In this document: piece by piece, positions 1 to 7,762 of the stretch
Layout: every line of letters starts with the position of its first letter
Position numbering within the stretch: position 1 is the first letter of the stretch
Source: Candidatus Fermentibacterota bacterium
GTDB taxonomy: Bacteria > JAFGKV01
Direction of reading: 5' to 3'
DNA: 11,065 nt
Assembly: GCA_030620115.1 (NCBI GenBank)
Contig: JAUXFG010000129.1
Span: 1 to 11,065 of the forward strand
Notes under the pieces: generated by a model
The model's database searches: none
What the model saw: the letters and a program-made list of their open reading frames with translations, nothing else
What the model was told of the DNA's origin: nothing
Position numbers and translations under genes: made by a program

Positions 1-214
1 AGCCAACTACGCCGCTTCGCGACGAAAGCCGGTAAGAAGTGCAGGTTAATCTACATGGATCAGGTGGTAGCGCAAGGGCGTCCCACCTCACGGAGATGCC
101 CCGTGTGGCTGCTGAATCCGGGCATTGACTCCGCAGAGCGGCAGTCCTAATATCCCGAGGCGATTCCGTGATACTGTGCGGAACAGTAGTTCTCTTTGGC
201 AGCTGGGGGAGGTC
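1..214 (+). other. Leader / upstream region of the operon with stem-loops
   Basis: No gene could be recognised here. One frame is open from the window edge to a stop at 148-150, but its translation resembles no family I know, so I do not call a gene tail. Two foldable elements are visible. AGGTGG at 62-67 pairs with CCACCT at 83-88 and encloses a smaller GCGC/GCGT stem (70-73 with 78-81) with an AAGG loop. GACTCCGC at 127-134 pairs with GCGGCAGTC at 138-146 with one bulged C. Neither is followed by a T-run, so they do not look like intrinsic terminators. They could form a structured 5' leader for the MoeA-like gene, but this is inference. Confidence 0.3.
205..212 (+). promoter_or_regulatory. 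Purine-rich Shine-Dalgarno-like site with very short spacing
   Basis: GGGGGAGG ends 2 nt before ATG 215 of the MoeA-like gene, closer than the usual 5-9 nt. It is the only SD-like sequence near a start that matches the family N-terminus. Initiation may be inefficient, or a non-ATG start further upstream may be used. Confidence 0.4.
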
Positions 215-1390
215 ATGTCGGATCTACGCAGAGTTCAGAGTCTTATCCGCGCTTCTTCGGGTCCTGTGGAAACAGAGCGTGTTGCCCTTCTGGAGGCAGT
301 TGGGAGGGTGACATCGGAAGGAATTGTGGCTCCTACCCAACTCCCGCCATCTTCATTGGCGATCATGGGGGGATATGCGGTTCAGCGGGTCAGGGCCGAC
401 ATTCTCGCCCAGAATGAAGCAGCAGGCGGTGATTCATCGTCGTTTCCGAATTGCCGCGTTCCCATCTTTCCAGGAGATCCCCTCCCTGCACATACCAATG
501 CGGTGATCCCTTCTGGAACAGCCGAGGAACCAAGTATCGCCGATGATGCGCCTATGGCGCAGAGGGAGTATATAGTAGGCGCTGGAGAGATAGGAGCATC
601 AGGGGAGACATTGTTCGGCAGTGGAAGACTCCTGAGTCCCACCGACATCTCCCTCCTGGCTGATCTTGGCCTTCGTCGTGTTGGTGTCTACAAGAAACCC
701 ACGGTCGCGGTTCTCACGATAGGGGATGAGTTCTCCAAGGTTGACGATGTGCTGGGCCCTGATAAGCGATATGACAGCGCTGGAGCACTGATCAGCGGGG
801 CTGTAGTTCAGTGTGGAGGATTGCCGGTGCAACTTGGCCCGGTGACTGAGGGCCCTGAGGATCTGGAGTACGCAGTCAGGAAGGGGCTCGAGGAGAATGG
901 GCTGGTGATTGCGACGCGACGGGGGCGTGGCCGAGGTGATGGTCTGACCCACGTACTCGCGAAACAGGGCATTGAGGTAATATTCTCCCATGTTGCGTTA
1001 TGGCCGGGCGGCGAGGTTCTTTTTGGACAGATGAAGGATCACCCGGTCCTGGTCCTTCCACTTGGTGCGGGGGAGTTGCTTGTGGCTGCGGAGCTCCTTC
1101 TGGTTCCCCTCTTGTTGCGATTGGTTGGTTGGAAGCGATCCATAAGGCGTGGCGTGACTGCTCGACTGGAACGAACATTGAGGAGCCCTCGTAACGATGT
1201 GTGTGCGGCGTGGGCGGTGACCCTCATGGGTGAATCAAGCCCATACCAGGCGTGCCCAGTGCCCCAGTGGCCGGGTGGAGCCCTGTACCGATCCGCTTCA
1301 ATCTATGGGCTCTGCCTCTCTGAAGATGGGAGCGATTTGGCTGCAGGGTGTTCTGCGGAGGTGCTGCCGCTCCTTAGCAGGATTTTGTGA
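215..1390 (+). CDS. MoeA-like protein, catalytic motifs degenerate
   Basis: The 391-residue product has the length and domain order of molybdopterin molybdenumtransferase (MoeA), the enzyme that inserts molybdate into adenylylated molybdopterin. Visible family landmarks are the N-terminal VETERVALLEAVGRV (18-32), MGGYAV (51-56), the MoCF-binding core with TIGDEF (168-173) and YDSAG (186-190), and a domain IV-like C-terminus. Key motifs are altered. The DNSAMDGYA-type motif reads SSLAIMGGYA (46-55), the SSGGVSVG segment reads TRRGRGRG (234-241), KPGKP reads WPGGE (263-267), and LPGNPVS is replaced by LPLGAGEL (281-288). Loss of molybdate-insertion activity is therefore likely, leaving a binding or scaffold role (inference). 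I chose ATG 215 because the family N-terminus begins there. GGGGGAGG (205-212) lies only 2 nt upstream, which is unusually close. A TTG at 125 in the same frame would add 30 residues. It is the first gene of the apparent operon, 10 nt before the ABC ATPase. Confidence 0.75.
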   Translation: MSDLRRVQSLIRASSGPVETERVALLEAVGRVTSEGIVAPTQLPPSSLAIMGGYAVQRVRADILAQNEAAGGDSSSFPNCRVPIFPGDPLPAHTNAVIPSGTAEEPSIADDAPMAQREYIVGAGEIGASGETLFGSGRLLSPTDISLLADLGLRRVGVYKKPTVAVLTIGDEFSKVDDVLGPDKRYDSAGALISGAVVQCGGLPVQLGPVTEGPEDLEYAVRKGLEENGLVIATRRGRGRGDGLTHVLAKQGIEVIFSHVALWPGGEVLFGQMKDHPVLVLPLGAGELLVAAELLLVPLLLRLVGWKRSIRRGVTARLERTLRSPRNDVCAAWAVTLMGESSPYQACPVPQWPGGALYRSASIYGLCLSEDGSDLAAGCSAEVLPLLSRIL

Positions 1391-1400
1391 GGAATTGCTT

Positions 1401-2336
1401 ATGGCTCTTGTAGATGTGAGAGAGATATATCGGAAGTTTGAGAATATCCAGGCATTGGATGGCGTCTCGTTCACGGTGGAAGAGGGGGAGATATTTGGTC
1501 TCCTCGGGCCCAACGGCGCCGGCAAGACTACTCTGGTCCGGATCATCACCGGTGTGCTTCGACCGAATGCGGGCAGGGTCCTTATTGGTGGACGTGAAAT
1601 ATCCCCAGCCACGCGAGATGTTCGAAGGATCGTGGGTGTGGTACCTCAGCAAATCACGGTATACGAGGATCTCACCGCATGGGATAACCTCCTCTTCTGG
1701 GGCAGGCTCTACGGCCTGCGGGGTGCTGATCTGCGCTCCCGCATAGAAGAGCTGCTTGTGCTCGTTGGATTGGAAGCCAGGGCCAAGGATCGATTGGTGA
1801 CCTATTCCGGTGGTATGAAACGTCGCCTCAATCTCTGCATGGGACTGATCCACAAGCCCAAGGTCCTGATCCTGGATGAACCAACACTGGGCATCGACCC
1901 ACAAGCCAGGCTGCTTCTGCTGGATCGTGTGCGGGAGATCGCCTCCACGGGAACAGCCGTGATCTATACCACTCACTATCTCGAAGAAGCTGAGTCCATA
2001 TGCAGTAGGATTGCCATCATTGACCATGGCCGCGTGCTCACCATGGGCAGCCTGGCCGAGCTTCTTCGCCAGGTACGACACAAAGAAATCATCAAGCTCC
2101 ACGGCGCATTTGATCCTGAGCGTGACGGCGAACGGTTCCAAGCCTTCCCCGGATTCGAGATCATTTCACTTGACGATGAGAATGTGGTGCTGGAGCCCCA
2201 CGAACGGAATGGCATACCGGGGATTCTTTCTACCCTCCTTTCCGAGATTCCCCAGATCCAGGGCATCTCCGTGGAAAAACCTACACTTGAGAGCCTCTTC
2301 ATCCAGCTCACGGGGAGAGAACTGAGGGATCAGTGA
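1401..2336 (+). CDS. ABC-2 type exporter, ATP-binding subunit
   Basis: This 311-residue cytoplasmic ATPase powers the exporter formed with the two permeases that follow. All ABC motifs are intact: Walker A GPNGAGKTT (36-44), Q-loop VPQQ (81-84), signature YSGGM (135-139), Walker B VLILDE (155-160), D-loop LGID (163-166) and switch histidine TTH (H192). A C-terminal extension ends in KPTLESLFIQLTGRELRD, a layout typical of the CcmA/DrrA/NatA-like ATPases that pair with ABC-2 permeases. I chose ATG 1401 because TGAGGAA (1388-1394) sits just upstream and the conserved domain begins at once. The same frame is open further upstream, but that part overlaps the MoeA-like gene and has no family similarity. 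The stop overlaps the next start by 4 nt (GTGA). The substrate cannot be inferred. Confidence 0.95.
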   Translation: MALVDVREIYRKFENIQALDGVSFTVEEGEIFGLLGPNGAGKTTLVRIITGVLRPNAGRVLIGGREISPATRDVRRIVGVVPQQITVYEDLTAWDNLLFWGRLYGLRGADLRSRIEELLVLVGLEARAKDRLVTYSGGMKRRLNLCMGLIHKPKVLILDEPTLGIDPQARLLLLDRVREIASTGTAVIYTTHYLEEAESICSRIAIIDHGRVLTMGSLAELLRQVRHKEIIKLHGAFDPERDGERFQAFPGFEIISLDDENVVLEPHERNGIPGILSTLLSEIPQIQGISVEKPTLESLFIQLTGRELRDQ

Positions 2337-3571
2337 GCCGGATTCTCGCGGTCTCATGGCGTGATCTGAAGAGTTCCGCTATGGCTCCCACGGGAATCGT
2401 TCTCATGCTTCTTATTCCCCTTCTCTTATCGGGTATAATCGGCCTCGCATTTGGCACTGGCGATGGGGAGCAGAAGTTCCCCACGCTCAAGCTTCTGGTC
2501 TGGAACCGTGATGAAGGATTGGTGGGACGACTCTTCGCTTCCACATTGGGGCAGGAAAGCGCTTCCCAGTATGTGGACGCTGAGTTCGTGGCCGAGGAGG
2601 GCATGGAGCGGATCCGGCAGGGCAAGGCCTCAGCGCTGCTCATTCTTCCCGAAGGGCTGACCGACTCGATCCTTGCCGGCGGCACTGCGACGCTGGAGCT
2701 CATCAAGAACCCCGCCGAACAGTACATGCCGCTTATTGCGGAGAATGGTATGCGGCTTGTCGCATCGGCGCTGGATGCACTGGTTCGAATCCTGGAACCT
2801 GAGCTTGCACTCATCCGGAATGCCGATGAAGTGGATGCACACATCCCTGAACAGGAACAGATTGCGTCGATCTCGGCAGCCATGAGCGGGCGATTCTATC
2901 GCCTGGCCCAATGGTTCTCTCCATGGCCGGTGAAGCTTGAGATGCATGAGCCGGATGAGTCATCATCTGAAGGAATGAATGTATTCGGATACGTGCTCCC
3001 CGGGCTCACGGTCATGATGCTCCTGATGATCGCGCAGAAGCTCCTCCGGGAGATCTCCGAAGAGCATGAGAACGGCACTCTATCTGCTGTTCTCGCCACA
3101 CCCATCGATGTGACCGAATACGCCATGGGCAAGGCCCTCGGCCTATTGATTCTCACACTCGCGGGCTTTGCCGTGCTCTTGCCCTGTGGATCCCTTCTAT
3201 TCTCGATACACTGGGGTGAGCCCGTGGCGGTGCTCACCATGGCCATCGGGTTCTCACTGGCTGCGTCGGGCATGATGATGCTCCTTTGCGGCATCACGCG
3301 ATCGAGCCGACAAGCCGAAGCCGTAGGCATCACCGTGGTTCTCCTCATGTCTTTGGTGGGCGGCAGCATGGTTCCCTTCCGCGCAGAACATGGCGTGCTC
3401 GCTGTTCTCTCGCGGTTGACCCCCAATCGGTGGGCTATCGATGGATTCCTTGCGGTCATGCAGGGGGAGCCTGTGACTGCGATTCTTGGCGAAGCAGGGG
3501 TCTTGTTTGTGGCGGGCCTCGTGATGCTCGTGACCGGGGCGATGCTTTTCCGAAAAAGAGTCATGCAATGA
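2333..3571 (+). CDS. ABC-2 type permease, first subunit
   Basis: The 412-residue integral membrane protein has the layout of ABC2_membrane_3 family exporters. There is one N-terminal membrane helix (about 20-40), a large extracytoplasmic domain (about 41-215), and five further helices near 217-235, 268-290, 296-320, 330-347 and 387-405. The coupling-region motif EHENGTLSAVLATP (244-257) matches the E.E.GTL..LL.TP pattern of this family, and LTPNRWAIDGF (362-372) matches the conserved segment before the last helix. It starts with GTG inside the GTGA overlap with the ATPase stop, and ends in an ATGA overlap with the second permease, so all three are probably translationally coupled. With the next gene it likely forms a heterodimeric membrane channel. 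Antibiotic, lipid, polysaccharide and protein export are all possible for this family. Confidence 0.92.
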   Translation: MSRILAVSWRDLKSSAMAPTGIVLMLLIPLLLSGIIGLAFGTGDGEQKFPTLKLLVWNRDEGLVGRLFASTLGQESASQYVDAEFVAEEGMERIRQGKASALLILPEGLTDSILAGGTATLELIKNPAEQYMPLIAENGMRLVASALDALVRILEPELALIRNADEVDAHIPEQEQIASISAAMSGRFYRLAQWFSPWPVKLEMHEPDESSSEGMNVFGYVLPGLTVMMLLMIAQKLLREISEEHENGTLSAVLATPIDVTEYAMGKALGLLILTLAGFAVLLPCGSLLFSIHWGEPVAVLTMAIGFSLAASGMMMLLCGITRSSRQAEAVGITVVLLMSLVGGSMVPFRAEHGVLAVLSRLTPNRWAIDGFLAVMQGEPVTAILGEAGVLFVAGLVMLVTGAMLFRKRVMQ

Positions 3572-4767
3572 GAATCGCCCTGGAGATCGCGCGGTTCGAA
3601 GTAATGAGGGTGCTGCGGGATACGGGCGCGTTCTTCTGGATTGTGGCATTCCCTGTCATCTATGCATCGTTTTTTGGCATGATCCAGTTCACCGGATCCA
3701 GGAGTGTCTCGGTTGGTCTCTGCATTGCAGATGCTGATTCCGGCTTTTTGGCCCGTGGTCTGCAATCGAGTCTTGCGAAGTTCTCCATGGAGTTGCTCGA
3801 CAGCACGGCGCTGGCCGAATATGAACGGCGGGACGGGCTCACGATCAACGAGGTTGCGCTTTCTGATACTTTGCCTTCTGATTGCGTGCGGCTGCTTTCA
3901 ATCCCCGCAGGATTTACCGACAGTCTGCTGCACCACAATCCGGTCATTCTTCATCTGACTACGGGGGATGAAGGCGCATTCATGGCCACCATTACCACGC
4001 AGGTCATGGTGTGGCGAGCGATCCTCGAGAATATGGCGGCGCTGATAGCTGCTTCTTCAGACACAAGCGGCGGCGGACTGGAATTGCAGCTCGAAGCACA
4101 ACGAGCTCGCCCCCAAAAGGTCATAGTCAGGAGTTCATTTGCCGGTGGGGTTGAGCAGGCGCCCCAGGGGCTTTCGCAGACCGTACCCGGCACCATAGTG
4201 ATGATGGTTCTCATGATCCTGCTCACACAAGGGACGGCAACTCTGGTGCTCGAACGCAAACAGGGCCTGCTCTTGCATATCTCTGCAACACCCGCCACGC
4301 GATCCGAGATCATCTGGGGCAAGCTCTTGGGCAGATATCTGACAGGTGGTGTTCAGATCGTCATTCTCTGGATTCTCATGGTGGCGGCTCAGCACCTCTT
4401 GGGCGTGTGGATCGGCTATCGTCTCATTGAAACCGTGCCACTACTGGCCATCTATGCTCTCGCGGCGTCGGGCGTTGGTTTCTTTGTGGCAGCGCTGGTT
4501 CGCAGCATTGACACCGCGGTGGGCATCGGGATTACGGTGACGCTGGTCATGGCAGCGTTGGGCGGCTGCTGGTGGCCCTTGGAGATCGTGCCCAGGGGTA
4601 TGCAGATAGCGGGACACGCCTTCCCCACGGCCTGGGCCATGGACGCGCTCCACCAGCTCATGGCATACAATCATGGCCTCGGCAGCGTCGTGCCTCAGAT
4701 GGCCATCCTTGCGCTCTACGGCATCGTTTTCTCTGCTGCTGCCTCTCGCGTGCTCCGGCTTACGTGA
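3568..4767 (+). CDS. ABC-2 type permease, second subunit
   Basis: The 399-residue membrane protein has the same architecture as the preceding permease but diverges strongly in sequence. It has helix 1 at about 20-40, an extracytoplasmic domain at about 41-205, then helices near 206-224, 256-282, 289-310, 316-336 and 375-393. The motif ERKQGLLLHISATPATRSEI (229-248) corresponds to the E...G....L..TP element, and FPTAWAMDALHQLM (352-365) to the conserved W-A-D segment. ATG 3568 overlaps the previous stop (ATGA); the frame is open upstream but that part lies inside permease 1. Its stop lies 8 nt before the next start. Two unlike half-channels in tandem with one ATPase imply a 2:1:1 exporter (inference from family organisation). 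Confidence 0.92.
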   Translation: MRIALEIARFEVMRVLRDTGAFFWIVAFPVIYASFFGMIQFTGSRSVSVGLCIADADSGFLARGLQSSLAKFSMELLDSTALAEYERRDGLTINEVALSDTLPSDCVRLLSIPAGFTDSLLHHNPVILHLTTGDEGAFMATITTQVMVWRAILENMAALIAASSDTSGGGLELQLEAQRARPQKVIVRSSFAGGVEQAPQGLSQTVPGTIVMMVLMILLTQGTATLVLERKQGLLLHISATPATRSEIIWGKLLGRYLTGGVQIVILWILMVAAQHLLGVWIGYRLIETVPLLAIYALAASGVGFFVAALVRSIDTAVGIGITVTLVMAALGGCWWPLEIVPRGMQIAGHAFPTAWAMDALHQLMAYNHGLGSVVPQMAILALYGIVFSAAASRVLRLT

Positions 4768-4771
4768 GGAG
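4766..4771 (+). promoter_or_regulatory. Shine-Dalgarno for the two-receiver/PPDK_N gene
   Basis: GAGGAG overlaps the stop codon of permease 2 and lies 4 nt before ATG 4776. It supports that start over the open frame that extends upstream within the permease gene. Confidence 0.7.
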
Positions 4772-4775
4772 AATC

Positions 4776-7754
4776 ATGAACGAGTCACTGGAACTCAACA
4801 GCAGATACGGCATGCATACGGAGGAGTTCTCCGACCTTATGAGGCATCGAGTGGGGAGGATTCTGATGGTTGCATCACAGTACGATGCCTTTGCGCTTGA
4901 AGAGGACGGGCAGCTATCCGAGCAGTTGTTCCGTGAGTACCGCAATCTGGATCTCAACCCGCGATACACGCCCCGGTTCACCCATGTTGGGAGCGCCAAG
5001 GCTGCGCTCGAACGTCTCGCTGAACGGGAATTCGATCTCATAATCACCACCCCCAGGATTGGCGACATGGACGTGGAGACGTTCGGGAAGATTGTGAAGA
5101 GCAAGTTCGAGCATATCCCGCTTACCGTGTTGGCCGCTCACGCATGGGATCTCCCCCGTTTGGCCGATTTCAGAAAGCGCGGAGTGGCTGACTGGGTATT
5201 CCTCTGGCAAGGTGACGCGGCAGTCTTGCTCGCCATACTCAAGCAGGTGGAAGACAGGGCGAATGTCGACGCAGATGTGCGCCAGGGCATTCAGGTGATC
5301 ATTCTCGTCGAGGATGGCATAAGGTTTTTCTCGTCCTATCTGCCGCAGATATACACCGAGATCACGCTTCAAACAGGGCGGCTGGTTGCTGAGAGCCTCA
5401 ACATCTCGCACCGCTTGCTTCGAATTCGGGCACGGCCCAAGATTCTCCTGGCACAAACATTCGAAGAGGCCTGGGAGCTGTACGAGCACTTCAAGCAGAA
5501 TATCCTTGGCGTCATCTCCGATGTTCGATTCTCCTTGGATGGCAAGGAGGATCCTGAAGCAGGGCTCAACCTGCTCAAGAGGATCCGTGAACAGGATGCG
5601 GATCTCCCCATACTCATGCAGTCGAGTGAGCTGAAGAATAGGCAGCTCGCCCATGATGCCGGTGCTTCGTTCATCTGGAAGAATTCCCCGCACCTTCTCG
5701 AGGACATTCGGGATTACATCCTCAACTATTTCGGGTTTGGTGATTTTGTATTTCGAATGCCGGATGGCAAGGAAGTGGGTCGGGCCAAGACCATGAAGGA
5801 AATGGTCGACATTCTGGAACGGGCGCCAAGCGAATCCATCGAGTACCATGCACAGAGAAATCACTTCTCCATGTGGTTGAAAGCTCGGTCTGAGTTCGAG
5901 CTCGCCGCGCTTCTCAAGCCCCGGCGGGTAACTGAATTCTCCTCCATCGATGAGATCCGTAGTCATTTGAGATCCAGTATTGCCAGCTATCTCCGTGAAG
6001 TGCAGCGCCATGTGATTACTGACTTCGATGAAGAGACATATGATGGCAATGTTTCGTTTGCGAAGGTAGGGGAGGGTTCGCTAGGAGGAAAAGGACGTGG
6101 GTTGGCTTTCATGCACAAGCTGCTCTCCCAGGAGAGAATCCAGCTACCAGGTGTGGAAGTATCCATACCGGAAACCACCGTCCTGGCCAGCGATGTGTTC
6201 GAAGAGTTCCTGGAAGACAATGAACTCTTGCCCATTGTCCTTGGATCGGAACCGAGAAGCGACGCCGACATACTCAATGCCTTTCGGCGGGGCAGGTTCA
6301 ACCACCGTCGTCGTGGCCAGTTGGCGACTATCCTCACGCATGCTCAGGGTCCCTTCGCGGTGAGATCTTCCAGCATCCTAGAGGATTCGCTCTATCAACC
6401 ATTTGCCGGCGTATATGCGACGGTGATGTTGCCGAACAGCCATGCAAGCCTGGACGTTCGCCTGGCGCAGCTGCTGGAAGCGGTCAAGGTTGTGTATGCG
6501 TCGACCTATTTGCGCGCTGCGCGGGAGTACTTGGATACCACGCCGCACAGGATTGAAGAAGAGAGAATGGCGGTACTCATCCAGAGATTGGTGGGCAGTG
6601 CCCGTGGCGGTTGGTTCTACCCCACGATTGCGGGCGTGGCTTCATCATGGAATTTCTATCCCGCCAAAGGTGTTCGTCCTGACGAAGGAGTCGTGCAGAT
6701 TGCGCTTGGTCTCGGGAAGACCGTGGTGGATGGGTATGATGCCCTGAGATTTTGCCCCGCTCATCCGGAGATTCTCCCTCAGTTCTCGTCGACCAAGGAC
6801 ATGCTGCGCAATGCACAGCGTCGATTCTACGGCCTGGATATGAGCCAGGAGAGCGTCATCCCAGGGCTTGACTATGACGCCAATCTTTTACAGCTCGATG
6901 TGTCTGAAGCGGTGAAAGATGGGGCGGTAGACCAGATAGGTTCGACGTATGTTCCTGATAGCGATCGTGTGGTTGGCGGCATCATCAAGGGCGGCACGCC
7001 TCTGGTGACCTTTGCAGGTCTTCTCCAAGGCTACGTGCTCCCGTTGCCCGAAGTGCTGCAGCGTCTTCTCCGGATTTGCCAGGATGGCTTCGGCATGCCG
7101 GTGGAGATCGAATTCGCCATGAATCTCGAGCCCGGGTCCGGGCATAGGCAGGTCTTCAACGTGCTCCAGGTCCGCCCGCTGGTGGTGGAGAAGATGGAGA
7201 CAATCGTGGATCTGGAGAGCCTTGCTGGCAGCGCCATACCTGTGGTGGTCTCGGAACGCGCCCTTGGGCATGGACGGGTACTCGAGACCCGCGACCTGGT
7301 GGTTGTTGATCCCCGGAGACTCGACCGGTCATTGACGGGAAAGGTGGCTGAGCAGATCGAGAAGTTGAACGCACAGATCCGCTCTGAAGGGAGATCGTAT
7401 ATTCTGCTGGGCCCAGGCAGGTGGGGATCAAATGATTCGTGGTTGGGCATCCCGGTGGTCTGGCATCAGATATCATCCGCAGGGGCCATTATTGAGACTG
7501 ATTTCAAAGATTTCGAGGTTGAACCCTCTCAGGGCTCCCATTTCTTCCACAATATCACCACGTTCGGCGTCGCGTATCTCACCGTTCATGAATCCAGGGA
7601 ACCCGGGGCCATCAAGTGGGAATTCATAGACGCATTGCCTCGGCATGGGGAGTACCTCGACGGGGTAGTCCTCCATATTCGTCTCGACCAGCCTTTGAAG
7701 GTTTTTGTGGATGGCCATTCAGGCAAGGGTATCGTCATCGCCGATGCGGGTTAG
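4776..7754 (+). CDS. Two-receiver protein with PEP-synthase-like ATP-grasp domain
   Basis: The 992-residue cytoplasmic protein has four visible parts. Residues 27-160 are receiver-like, but the phosphoacceptor position holds Thr92 (LIITTPRIGDMD) and no beta-5 lysine is seen, so it is a pseudo-receiver. Residues 172-320 form a second receiver with acidic pair E179/D180, phosphoacceptor D249 (ISDVRF), S283 and K302 (FIWKNSP), and an unusually long stretch between the acidic pair and D249. Residues about 425-805 match the PEP synthase/PPDK N-terminal ATP-binding domain: GSLGGKGRGLAFM (434-446), FAVRSSSILEDS (527-538), FAGVYAT (543-549), LGLGKTVVDG (644-653), EIEF (777-780) and VLQVRP (796-801). 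The usual phosphohistidine swivelling domain (GG.TSHAAI) and the PEP/pyruvate TIM barrel are absent. Instead, residues 820-992 carry GPGRWGSNDSWLGIPV (879-894) and SQGSHFFHN (918-926). Similar proteins are annotated PEP/pyruvate-binding or PEP synthase, but true PEP synthesis is doubtful. A phosphorylation-controlled, ATP-dependent role is inferred. It is the last gene of the operon. Confidence 0.88.
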   Translation: MNESLELNSRYGMHTEEFSDLMRHRVGRILMVASQYDAFALEEDGQLSEQLFREYRNLDLNPRYTPRFTHVGSAKAALERLAEREFDLIITTPRIGDMDVETFGKIVKSKFEHIPLTVLAAHAWDLPRLADFRKRGVADWVFLWQGDAAVLLAILKQVEDRANVDADVRQGIQVIILVEDGIRFFSSYLPQIYTEITLQTGRLVAESLNISHRLLRIRARPKILLAQTFEEAWELYEHFKQNILGVISDVRFSLDGKEDPEAGLNLLKRIREQDADLPILMQSSELKNRQLAHDAGASFIWKNSPHLLEDIRDYILNYFGFGDFVFRMPDGKEVGRAKTMKEMVDILERAPSESIEYHAQRNHFSMWLKARSEFELAALLKPRRVTEFSSIDEIRSHLRSSIASYLREVQRHVITDFDEETYDGNVSFAKVGEGSLGGKGRGLAFMHKLLSQERIQLPGVEVSIPETTVLASDVFEEFLEDNELLPIVLGSEPRSDADILNAFRRGRFNHRRRGQLATILTHAQGPFAVRSSSILEDSLYQPFAGVYATVMLPNSHASLDVRLAQLLEAVKVVYASTYLRAAREYLDTTPHRIEEERMAVLIQRLVGSARGGWFYPTIAGVASSWNFYPAKGVRPDEGVVQIALGLGKTVVDGYDALRFCPAHPEILPQFSSTKDMLRNAQRRFYGLDMSQESVIPGLDYDANLLQLDVSEAVKDGAVDQIGSTYVPDSDRVVGGIIKGGTPLVTFAGLLQGYVLPLPEVLQRLLRICQDGFGMPVEIEFAMNLEPGSGHRQVFNVLQVRPLVVEKMETIVDLESLAGSAIPVVVSERALGHGRVLETRDLVVVDPRRLDRSLTGKVAEQIEKLNAQIRSEGRSYILLGPGRWGSNDSWLGIPVVWHQISSAGAIIETDFKDFEVEPSQGSHFFHNITTFGVAYLTVHESREPGAIKWEFIDALPRHGEYLDGVVLHIRLDQPLKVFVDGHSGKGIVIADAG

Positions 7755-7762
7755 ATCGCGTT

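Noticed and set aside
60-110. GGTGGTAGCGCAAGG resembling a tRNA D-arm
   Set aside because: No acceptor stem, anticodon arm or GTTCGA T-loop can be placed around it; it fits a simple hairpin better.
1-150. Frame open from the window edge to a stop at 148-150 as a possible upstream gene tail
   Set aside because: The 49-residue translation has no recognisable motif, and the other two frames also end soon. There is too little sequence to call.
1374-2141. Minus-strand open frame of 255 codons over the ABC ATPase
   Set aside because: Opposite a gene with all ABC motifs intact; no family similarity.
2896-3765. Minus-strand open frame of 289 codons across the permease junction
   Set aside because: Antisense to two well-supported membrane proteins. 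Its Arg/Pro/Ser-rich translation is typical of a shadow frame.
4914-6011. Long open frame (365 codons) on the minus strand
   Set aside because: It lies wholly inside the two-receiver/PPDK_N gene, which has clear domains. The antisense translation has no recognisable family and is explained by codon bias.
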